IMG/VR virus record: IMGVR_UViG_3300000353_000010
Coordinates: 1 to 21,819 of that record
Direction: 5' to 3' (one strand)
Source: a virus
Length of the DNA: 21,819 nucleotides
Shown here piece after piece: positions 15,301 through 21,148 of the stretch (its first letter is position 1; each line of letters begins with the position of its first letter). The notes under the pieces were generated by a model. It saw only the letters and a program-made list of their open reading frames with translations, ran no database searches and was not told the origin of the DNA. A program made the translations under genes and the position numbers.

Positions 15301-16839
15301 ATAGCCTTCAGTATCATAAGGCAATGAATTTGAAGGAAAATCATCTTGGGTTAATGGTACGGTATTAGGATTTATTTTGCCCTCAACAGTATAAACATAT
15401 TCAGTAATATTAATAAATGGTTCTGGTATTCCAATCAACAAAAACATTGATTTAATTGCCTCACGAGTTCCTTTTGTTTTCCAAAAATAACTTGTGTTAT
15501 TTAAAATTCTTCTCCAGAGTTCAATATCTATTTCTGCTGGTAATATATCATCATTTAAGTTTCTTTCTTTGTCATCAACAGTTAAGAAACCTTCAACTAA
15601 TTCACTTTCATTAACTAATGAAAAATAATCCCAACCAAAAGTACTTGCCATATTTTTTATTATTTGGTCAGGAGCATTATTTAATTTATCATACGTTACT
15701 TTATTAATATTTACTAATGAATCAATAAATTGTCTTAATTGGTCGAATTCCGCACCATAAAGTCTTAATAATTTACTTATTTTACCGTCTTCAGTAATAT
15801 CATATGTTTTAAGTGAAGTAGGTGTTAGAAATCTTCCAATTAAATCGGTTTTAATCTTATCATATTTAGCACCAATAGTTAACATTACTTCTAAGAATAC
15901 CTGATATGATGGAGTATTCACATCAATATTATAACCATCACTAGTTGCCCAACTAACATCAGAATCACTATATACTATTTTACCACTTTCAAGTAAGGTC
16001 GGGTCTTTAATTTTAAAATTAAACTCACTACTATTTTCTCTGTTAGAAATAATGTTTTGTTCATAAGATGAAAGTAATGCACGAAATTCTTCAAATTCAA
16101 CATTATTTGGTCTTATATGAAAATCAACACTACCACTACTACCTGAAGTAAGTAATTTAAATGGATTTCCTTGTACTTTTAATTTTAAATTTGTTTTATC
16201 TCTAAAATTACTACTATTTGTTGTATTACCAGTATATCCAATTATTTTAAAATTATTATCAGGTTCTAATTTTGACCATATAACATATTTATTAAATGAT
16301 TCATTTAAATTTTTTAATTCATTATCATCAGGTATACTAGTATTACCATTATTAAATACTAAACCAAAAGTGTTAACTGTATTTCCAGTAGGAACATAAA
16401 AAGTTGAAGTATTTGAAATACTATCGTAATTAAGTGTGTGAAAAGTAATACCTGAAACAGCGTCTTGTTTTTGTGAGTTAACGAACAACGAACCGGGATA
16501 TGCCAGAATTATATTTTGTATTGATTTTCTAATAAATTCATATGCTGAACCATATCTAACAAAAGTATTTAAATCAGATTTATCTAAATTCAATACCGCA
16601 TTTGTAGTATAATTTTCAATAATTTCAGATTGTTTTTCAGAAACCCCCATCGTTTCTAAGGTTACTGGACGAACAAATGAACTCAATGAATTAGTATAAT
16701 CAATAGTTAGTTTATTATCAAAATTTGTAGTAACAAAAAATTTTCCAAATGAAAATATTGTGTTAGAAGGTGTGTCGTTGAAATATTCACCGTTTAAGTT
16801 CTGATTAAGACTTGTTTTTACTACTTTTACTTTAGCCAC
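12331..16839 (-). CDS. Giant baseplate/tail protein with P2 gpI-like section and three Fn3-like domains
   Basis: A 1502-residue protein starting at GTG (16839; no ATG in frame nearby). Residues about 315-490 resemble P2 gpI-type baseplate proteins: KISKLLRLYGAEFDQLRQFIDSLV, then KNMASTFGWDYFSL, then ELWRRILNNTSYFWKTKG, then REAIKSMFLLIGIP. Two stretches (about 640-720 and 735-890) are beta-rich with matching patterns (VRYNGILLNAP, LTINGIALTKG, LLINGVALEPK), suggesting a repeated domain. Residues about 1066-1155, 1162-1257 and 1265-1368 are three Fn3-like repeats (TGGENI..YG, W, GLxPxTxYxYRA, TT ending) separated by polyproline linkers (six P at about 1058, four at 1157, four at 1374). A Gly-rich C-terminal domain ends the chain. 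It is probably a baseplate wedge protein whose outer Fn3 part touches the host surface or sugars. Confidence 0.8.
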   Translation of the reverse strand: MAKVKVVKTSLNQNLNGEYFNDTPSNTIFSFGKFFVTTNFDNKLTIDYTNSLSSFVRPVTLETMGVSEKQSEIIENYTTNAVLNLDKSDLNTFVRYGSAYEFIRKSIQNIILAYPGSLFVNSQKQDAVSGITFHTLNYDSISNTSTFYVPTGNTVNTFGLVFNNGNTSIPDDNELKNLNESFNKYVIWSKLEPDNNFKIIGYTGNTTNSSNFRDKTNLKLKVQGNPFKLLTSGSSGSVDFHIRPNNVEFEEFRALLSSYEQNIISNRENSSEFNFKIKDPTLLESGKIVYSDSDVSWATSDGYNIDVNTPSYQVFLEVMLTIGAKYDKIKTDLIGRFLTPTSLKTYDITEDGKISKLLRLYGAEFDQLRQFIDSLVNINKVTYDKLNNAPDQIIKNMASTFGWDYFSLVNESELVEGFLTVDDKERNLNDDILPAEIDIELWRRILNNTSYFWKTKGTREAIKSMFLLIGIPEPFINITEYVYTVEGKINPNTVPLTQDDFPSNSLPYDTEGYPKAPLETDDFYFQISGDSDAGQNYLDVFRKAGFNLNQTPDNKKSWVQSGSTTRIHPLTPQYYQEDSKLVINTKEVDIALDTARGIEYDVYGYIQKDFAANSSGYTLPYSYVNISSFDSVVGNTFELPYNVDEIQGDFEVRYNGILLNAPKTGTTTGVSTEADYSVSGNEFTIPELSTGIRSTDVIQATLIATGNTGTALSGISVNYIVTRVKANLNGTYVPLPSYPRGDVQLTINGIALTKGTSQFSADYILDPANSSGNSNNQIIIQNPDVIAYLNENPEIQISYVEVQGSNDINLRSEVIRVDSFNSSKIYFNNSANKYVYKLNYKINNVEEVKLLINGVALEPKKDYNINVQNPYEIFLPRGIKYGTVISAFYLVGGQGAFNPVINDVFGLGDISDLSFLEFLELVERKMVNVRNRKTITNFKGGWYPTILKIYEQYLNRASLANDNPLQSNGYTFENLYPFLSKYNAFFQRFIDQLLSATIIIKKGGLLIRNSIFTKQKHWYKRGVNVASGTTDYDMRGNILLQYFGNDGSTFEINQNINPPPPPPPELYVETKTGVLGSIVTGGKNIIGNDILTSYGIDYKKSTDDNWIRLSTSGSLQNNSFNRTITNTSSSTNYDYRAFVQSDIYGYTGSTKTIRTADPPPPTPSVDTKTGSADVYSINNTGGENIVRYADIQYYGMQYKKSSSGTWILSPNPPTYGSLSNDNYSKTISGLDPETQYNYRARIFVGGSVYYGNTKTITTSAVPTYKPNVRTGSVNLVGTNSLRVNNNRLNSTGGETVTEHGTLYTGFVTQDGIEKGVHGISCISNTSTITDGTYWTDNITGLQEGTKYYYRAYAINSNGIDYGEVKNKITDETPDPPPPLGYGIDLYIDWVDTVYTNSQSGLDGYVQLKCNGSNSFACTLTNFSKQQLVTFNITDTSATYSIELIHIQASISSGGGGGNLTGTLITWRPIGSSGSFNTLPLINNITEECSYDVKVKSLLGGGL
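12707..13670 (-). repeat. Three copies of a 13-nt polyproline-linker repeat bounding Fn3-like modules
   Basis: The 13-mer GGTGGTGGTGGGT occurs on the plus strand at 12707-12719, 13358-13370 and 13658-13670. It codes for the proline linkers between the Fn3-like domains on the minus strand. A second shared string (CCTGTTTTTGT then TCAACA) lies beside the two right-hand copies. In a genome this poor in GC these islands stand out and could serve as recombination points for gaining or losing modules. Confidence 0.7.
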
Positions 16840-16854
16840 AATTTACAATTTACT

Positions 16855-16862
16855 ATAAATAC
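16855..16862 (-). promoter_or_regulatory. GTATTTAT upstream element (site e)
   Basis: Minus-strand GTATTTAT followed by AGTAAATTG, ending 15 nt before the GTG start at 16839, in the gap after the Vsr-like nuclease gene. Confidence 0.45.
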
Positions 16863-16882
16863 AATGAAAAGAAAAAACCCAA

Positions 16883-17578
16883 TTAAATAATTTTTGATTC
16901 TAATAATTTTTCATTAATATTTTCATTATACGATATTCTAATTAATTTATATTGATTTTGATTAGCAAAAATATTTTTTAAATTATCATTATATTTTAAC
17001 ATATTAAATGCTTTAATCCCACCAAAATGATTTATAGGTTTAAAATGTTGGATTCCGTCAAATTCTATTAACGTATTTAAATCTGGTAGGTAAAAGTCAA
17101 ATGATAATAATTTTTTATTTTTACATTTATTAAATTTTTTCTCTTTTATATATTTAACATTGTTTTTCTCCAAAAAAACTCTTATATTTCTTTCACCATG
17201 TGATTCACAACAACTTGGACATCCATGACCATTTGAATGTGTTGCAGGTATTTGTTCGAAAATGCCATGTTTATTACAAATTATTTTAACTTTCGTTTTA
17301 CCATTAATGTAATTAACTAACGAATAATCGTATTTATTTCCATGAATTTTTTTCCCATTAATAATAAATTCATTAGTAGTAACGTTCTTACCAACACATT
17401 TAGGACAACCACTACCATTTAAATGGTCATTAGGTTTTTGCATAAACTTACCATGTTTAATACATAATATGTTAATTGATGTTTTACTTCCGAAATATGT
17501 TACTTTTGAGTAAATATAATTATAACCATGTATGATTCGTGCCTTATTTATGAAATCAATAGTTGTTAACTTTTTAAT
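16883..17578 (-). CDS. Vsr/EDxHD-like homing endonuclease with two zinc-ribbon-type repeats; ATT in place of start codon
   Basis: The first ATG in frame is at 17443 (186 residues), but coding sequence clearly continues upstream. From 17578 it adds 45 residues that, with the first residues after 17443, form a repeat (LTTIDFINKARIIHG, then ILCIKHGKF, then GCPKC). This matches the next repeat (VTTNEFIINGKKIHG, then IICNKHGIF, then GCPSC). The nuclease domain follows: LSFDFYLPDLNTLIEFDGIQHF and later LIRISYNE, a Vsr-like/PD-(D/E)XK fold seen in free-standing phage homing enzymes. By comparison with the family, the initiator should fall at the codon ATT (17578-17576). No ATG, GTG or TTG lies between the upstream TGA (17593-17591) and 17443. 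Either ATT is used, or the start has decayed and a shortened protein is made from 17443. The gene sits between two tail genes. Confidence 0.75.
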   Translation of the reverse strand: MKKLTTIDFINKARIIHGYNYIYSKVTYFGSKTSINILCIKHGKFMQKPNDHLNGSGCPKCVGKNVTTNEFIINGKKIHGNKYDYSLVNYINGKTKVKIICNKHGIFEQIPATHSNGHGCPSCCESHGERNIRVFLEKNNVKYIKEKKFNKCKNKKLLSFDFYLPDLNTLIEFDGIQHFKPINHFGGIKAFNMLKYNDNLKNIFANQNQYKLIRISYNENINEKLLESKII

Positions 17579-17582
17579 AAAT

Positions 17583-17590
17583 ATAAATAC
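17583..17590 (-). promoter_or_regulatory. GTATTTAT upstream element (site f)
   Basis: Minus-strand GTATTTAT followed by ATTTATTAAAAAG, in the 22-nt gap after the structural gene at 17601. It is only 4 nt before the ATT codon of the nuclease gene but 139 nt before its first ATG. Confidence 0.4.
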
Positions 17591-17600
17591 TCAAAAATAA

Positions 17601-18500
17601 TTAAAAATCAGTTACATCATCGAAGTTCTGAGTTTCGTCAATATTAGTTCTTTTTTCTTTTACTTCATATAATGGAACATTACCAACATCATCTTTAATT
17701 TCATAAATATTGAATTGTTTAGTAATAATTCTATTTTCATCATAATACGTTAATATTCCATTATCAACATCTTTAACTTGTTCACCTGCAACATAATCTG
17801 ATAATGTATCAATAGTATTTTTAGCCATTTCTACTTCAATTACTAATGGAGAGAAAAATGTATTTGATATAATTATTGTCTGGTCAGGAGTTCCAATAAA
17901 TGGTGATGAATTTGGTTTAACATCACTTGAACTACTTGGGGTTACTTGTAAAAAAATTAGTGTTCCACTCTCATCAAATCTATATCGTGTTGCATTTTGA
18001 TTTGTATTTCCAACATTTTCATTAACAGGAACTACTTTATTTGATGTTACGATATAACGAACAACATTTCTTATTTTATTATTTGTTGTAGTATCAATAT
18101 ACTCAATTCTATATCCTTGTAACGCATTTTTTGCTGTTAGTTCTGAAGGCAGGTCATTTACATCAATAACAATTCCTTTTATATTTGGTAATGATGATAA
18201 AACACTACAATCTTGAATTGTTAAAGTAACTGTTTTTGGTTTAAGGTATATTGTATATAAACCTAATTGTCCAAAAACCGTTGCAGGTAGTCTTAAATTA
18301 TATAAACCTTCTAATAAATTTTCACTATTCTCTAATTGTTCGTCTTCGGGCAAATAATTATATGATAAAATTTCGCTTGAATTTAACTTAATAATATCAT
18401 TACTATTTGTTTCTCTATTTGGTGTATAATTATAATAAACATCAATATCATTAATGCTTACATCCGAGGGTCTTGTTGTACCGTATGTTCCAATGCTCAC
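17601..18500 (-). CDS. Baseplate/tail structural protein (unassigned), GTG start
   Basis: A protein of 299 residues if started at the GTG at 18500, giving (V)SIGTYGTTRPSDVSINDIDVYYNYTPNR. The frame stays open upstream to an ATG at 18545. Those 15 extra residues (MLLIKIILFHIKYNK) overlap the end of the nuclease gene and look like an out-of-frame reading of it, whereas the GTG comes 4 nt after the nuclease stop. The protein is beta-rich with no enzyme motif (LPATVFGQLGLYTIYLKPKTV, IKGIVIDVNDLPS, YRIEYIDTTTNNK). It belongs to the leftward tail operon and was probably next to the 145-residue structural gene before the nuclease gene came between them. Its C-terminus (KEKRTNIDETQNFDDVTDF) is acidic. 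Confidence 0.7.
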   Translation of the reverse strand: MSIGTYGTTRPSDVSINDIDVYYNYTPNRETNSNDIIKLNSSEILSYNYLPEDEQLENSENLLEGLYNLRLPATVFGQLGLYTIYLKPKTVTLTIQDCSVLSSLPNIKGIVIDVNDLPSELTAKNALQGYRIEYIDTTTNNKIRNVVRYIVTSNKVVPVNENVGNTNQNATRYRFDESGTLIFLQVTPSSSSDVKPNSSPFIGTPDQTIIISNTFFSPLVIEVEMAKNTIDTLSDYVAGEQVKDVDNGILTYYDENRIITKQFNIYEIKDDVGNVPLYEVKEKRTNIDETQNFDDVTDF

Positions 18501-18504
18501 TTTA

Positions 18505-19452
18505 TTATATTTTATGTGAAATAAAATTATTTTTATCAACAACAATTAATTCAATAGACATTATATTTTCATTAACCCATTTTATTTTTTTTAATTGAGT
18601 TGTGTCATATTTTTTTGTCCATCTACTTTTTTTTAAACCATATAATACATCATAAGTATATGTTGATTTAATTTCAATATATTTATCGTCATATTTAAAA
18701 TCAGGATAATACGCTCCAAAGGGGGTTAATAAATAAGAACAATTTTCGGGAAGATTTTTATTTTCATTAATTAAATGTTCGATATATTTTTTTTCTGATA
18801 TACCATGACATGAAATTTCATTAACAAGATATTTTTTACATACCCCACCAGTTTGTTTTCTTTTACCACTAAGAACTAATTTTCTCTGTCCTTCTTTCAT
18901 ATTTTCAATTGCTTCTTTTGAAGGACTTTTTCCTGTTTTATATAATGTAGTTGCTTCACTTCTACTCCTTAATTTATTGTTTTTAGATAAAAAATTGCTA
19001 ATAAAATTACATGAATATCCTAAAATATCTTCAATTTCTTTACAATTTTTTTTCTCATTTAAATATAAATTATATATTATTTTTTTTTCTCTTTCACTTA
19101 ATTTATTTTTTTTCCCATTACTATAACCTTTTCTTAACACATTATGTTCTTTTATTATTCTTTTTATTGGTGAAATACTAAGATTAAATTTTTCACTAAT
19201 TTTACGTAACCCCCAATTCTTCTTCACATATAAATAAATAATTTCATTAATATCGTTATCAGAAAATTTCTTTTTAACATTATCTCTATCTTTAACAAAA
19301 ACACCCTCTCGAATTAATATTTTTTTTATATTATTTTTTTTACGACCTAATCTTAAACTAATTTTAGTAAAAGACATACCATTAATATATAAAGAAACAA
19401 TTTTATTTATCTCATCTTTAGAATAATTAAATACGGTATATTGATTTGCCAT
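18505..19452 (-). CDS. PD-(D/E)XK nuclease with three N-terminal HTH units (probable homing endonuclease)
   Basis: A 315-residue basic protein. Three helix-turn-helix units follow one another: about 11-50 (DEINKIVSLYINGMSFTKISLRLG), 65-105 (DINEIIYLYVKKNWGLRKISEKFNLS) and 118-162 (REKKIIYNLYLNEKKNCKEIEDILG). A short linker precedes the nuclease domain, with YYPDFKYDD (249-256) and YIEIKSTY (258-265), giving D251, E260 and K262 of a PD-(D/E)XK site. Three HTHs would read a long target, as homing nucleases need. It lies between two tail genes with 1-nt and 4-nt gaps, so its coding sequence was slotted in without harming either neighbour, and it uses operon transcription. The local sequence is even more AT-rich (lysine/asparagine-rich) than the tail genes, consistent with separate origin. 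Confidence 0.83.
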   Translation of the reverse strand: MANQYTVFNYSKDEINKIVSLYINGMSFTKISLRLGRKKNNIKKILIREGVFVKDRDNVKKKFSDNDINEIIYLYVKKNWGLRKISEKFNLSISPIKRIIKEHNVLRKGYSNGKKNKLSEREKKIIYNLYLNEKKNCKEIEDILGYSCNFISNFLSKNNKLRSRSEATTLYKTGKSPSKEAIENMKEGQRKLVLSGKRKQTGGVCKKYLVNEISCHGISEKKYIEHLINENKNLPENCSYLLTPFGAYYPDFKYDDKYIEIKSTYTYDVLYGLKKSRWTKKYDTTQLKKIKWVNENIMSIELIVVDKNNFISHKI

Positions 19453-19453
19453 A

Positions 19454-19891
19454 TTATGTGTTATTTACTATATTAAAATAATTTCCACCAGCATATGTTG
19501 TAAGGTCACTTAAATTTTCTATAAATTCTAATCGATAATTCTTATCATATGCTGATAAATCACTTCTAGTTATAAATACATCATCAATTATTTTAGGATT
19601 ACTAATTATCTTTTCCTTATTTGGATTTTTAAAATATATTTCATTACTAAAATTAGGTTCACTATTGGGTGTTAATTTGAAACTTGTTGCTGTATTACCA
19701 CCAATTGTTTCATCAATATATTGTATACCATTAATATAATAAACAACAGAAACTCCTGAAACTGAATTATTAAAATCAACACCATTATTAGTCCAACTAC
19801 CATTACCTCTATATTGTTGGGTAAATGGCACACCAACAGTATATTTCTTTAATTCTGCTAATCTACTATTATTAGTATTACCTGTAATCAT
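19454..19891 (-). CDS. Small tail/baseplate structural protein (unassigned)
   Basis: A 145-residue beta-rich protein with no enzyme motif (YTVGVPFTQQYRGNGSWTNN, VYYINGIQYIDETIGG, DKNYRLEFIENLSDL, AGGNYFNIVNN). Its ATG lies inside the end of the glycosyltransferase-like gene (14-nt overlap, ATGATTACAGGTAA), so the two are translationally linked. It ends one base before the ATG of the HTH-nuclease gene. By position it is part of the baseplate or tail assembly; no family is recognised. Confidence 0.65.
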   Translation of the reverse strand: MITGNTNNSRLAELKKYTVGVPFTQQYRGNGSWTNNGVDFNNSVSGVSVVYYINGIQYIDETIGGNTATSFKLTPNSEPNFSNEIYFKNPNKEKIISNPKIIDDVFITRSDLSAYDKNYRLEFIENLSDLTTYAGGNYFNIVNNT

Positions 19892-20153
19892 ATTCTAAAA
19901 CTTTATTAAGTACATCATTTTCATATTTCATGACCAAATCATAGTATTTGGGGAAATCTTTTTTTATTTTATATTTTATTAATTCAATATATTCTGACTT
20001 AAATTTACTTTCAAACCACAAATGAGTATATTTTTTATTATTACCTACCTCATGCTCACCATACATTAACACATCATTATATGGTAGAATTTCATGATAT
20101 TTTAAATCATCCCTTAATGCCAATAGATATATGGATAATTCTTCAAGTATCAT
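19878..20153 (-). CDS. Glycosyltransferase-like protein, C-terminal part in -1 frame
   Basis: A 91-residue frame that is not a gene of its own kind but the missing end of the preceding one. Read upstream of its ATG without a stop, it gives YVNNELKNANPLG before MILEELSIYLL, so the frame is open back to the A6 run at 20196-20201. The motifs NPLGMILEELSIYLL and KKYTHLWFESK are what I expect near the end of DUF6734-like proteins. Joined to the first part by a -1 shift, the product would be about 289 residues, a normal length for that family. Separate initiation at 20153 is possible but would make only a fragment. The end overlaps the next structural gene by 14 nt. Confidence 0.7.
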   Translation of the reverse strand: MILEELSIYLLALRDDLKYHEILPYNDVLMYGEHEVGNNKKYTHLWFESKFKSEYIELIKYKIKKDFPKYYDLVMKYENDVLNKVLEYDYR

Positions 20154-20173
20154 TCCTAATGGATTAGCATTTT

Positions 20174-20746
20174 TTAATTCATTATTAACATACCCTTTTT
20201 TAATTTCTCACATATTTCGATATAATCTTTTTGAATATTCTTTGTAATTCCTAATACTCCACAACTAAAACACCTACCATTATATTTTTCATAATTTAAA
20301 ATATTATTTTTATTTAAAAAATCTTTATTATCATTAACAAAATGACTAGCATAATTCCTATCTTCAGGAATTAAATTCTGAATAATAACATCATTTTTAC
20401 TACTATTAATAAATGGTCTGAATAAATCATCAAAAATAAATACATCTGAATCAACATGAATGAAATTTTCTGACATTTGTTTCATTATTTGAATTTTGTA
20501 ATAACTCCAGAACTCAAAAGAACTTTCATTTTCAATAATTACTATATTATTATATGGAATGTATTTAATAATATTATCATATGCTTTTTGATTACAATAC
20601 ATTGTAACACTACCATAATATTTTTTTAAAGTTAAATAACTTAAAAGAAACGAATAAAAACTTAATAATATGTAGTTTTCATCATATCTATTTTTTAAAT
20701 AATGACTACCTTCATTAAATTGTGCAAATGATTGAATGATTTTCAT
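20174..20746 (-). CDS. Glycosyltransferase-like protein (DUF6734-like), N-terminal part
   Basis: A 190-residue frame with a GT-A-type sugar-nucleotide site. It begins MKIIQSFAQFNEG. A segment SYLTLKKYYGSVTMYCNQKAYD follows. FIHVDSDVFIFDDLF (about 94-108) carries a DxD motif, which in this fold binds metal and the nucleotide sugar. The pattern resembles DUF6734, a family I know mostly from Bacteroidetes. The frame ends early (GMLIMN) just after A AAA AAG, and the family's C-terminal part continues in the -1 frame. It sits between two tail genes, adjoining the 133-residue gene directly (stop and start adjacent). It could glycosylate a virion protein or be a cargo gene. The fold call is moderate and the substrate unknown. 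Confidence 0.72.
   Translation of the reverse strand: MKIIQSFAQFNEGSHYLKNRYDENYILLSFYSFLLSYLTLKKYYGSVTMYCNQKAYDNIIKYIPYNNIVIIENESSFEFWSYYKIQIMKQMSENFIHVDSDVFIFDDLFRPFINSSKNDVIIQNLIPEDRNYASHFVNDNKDFLNKNNILNYEKYNGRCFSCGVLGITKNIQKDYIEICEKLKKGMLIMN
20195..20201 (-). other. Candidate -1 frameshift heptamer A AAA AAG
   Basis: On the minus strand the in-frame codons TTA AAA AAG contain A AAA AAG, the slippery heptamer of E. coli dnaX. A -1 shift here gives K-K-G-Y-V-N-N and enters the open frame of the C-terminal part. The shift must occur between the upstream -1-frame TGA (about 20210) and the zero-frame TAA (20174), and this run is the only clear slip site there. A mutation or sequencing error in the A6 run would look the same. 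Confidence 0.5.
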
Positions 20747-21148
20747 TTATAATAAATTTTGAATTCCGATTGGTATATCAACACCACCATAATTATTATA
20801 ACCGCTATATATGTCAAAGAACCCAACATCTTGTGTTTCTTGTTTTAATCCTATTTTCATATAATATTCAGTATCTAAATTAGAAACAATTATTGTATTT
20901 CCACTTGAACCCGATATTATATCAGTATTAATTAATTTTCCCCAACCATCATTAGTTTTAATCGCCCAATCACCAACATTCCAAGTATCAATATTACCCA
21001 ATACCGTATGTCCACTATCAAGAACATTCCACATATATCCTGTTTGGGTAGTAGATGTTATGTCAGGCATATTAATATCAGCATTCCAGTAACCTTGTGT
21101 GAATCCTGTCGTAACTGCTTGTAATATTGTTTTTTTTATGACTTCCAT
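20747..21148 (-). CDS. Small virion-type protein (tail/baseplate)
   Basis: A 133-residue protein rich in N, T, G, D and aromatics. The central part (MWNVLDSGHTVLGNIDTWNVGDWAIKTNDGWGKL, about 39-72) follows the pattern often seen in phage fibre and tail proteins, in which W-x-V-G-D-W-A-I...W-x-K precedes a trimer-forming region. Its ATG shares a base with the stop of the gp6-like gene (TAATG), showing operon structure and coupling. It ends where the glycosyltransferase-like gene begins, so the encoded sugar enzyme could act on it; that is a guess from position only. Confidence 0.65.
   Translation of the reverse strand: MEVIKKTILQAVTTGFTQGYWNADINMPDITSTTQTGYMWNVLDSGHTVLGNIDTWNVGDWAIKTNDGWGKLINTDIISGSSGNTIIVSNLDTEYYMKIGLKQETQDVGFFDIYSGYNNYGGVDIPIGIQNLL

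Noticed and set aside
18501-18545. ATG at 18545 as start of the 17601 structural gene
   Set aside because: The extra 15 residues overlap the nuclease gene and are hydrophobic/basic, unlike the rest of the protein. The GTG at 18500 follows the nuclease stop by 4 nt.
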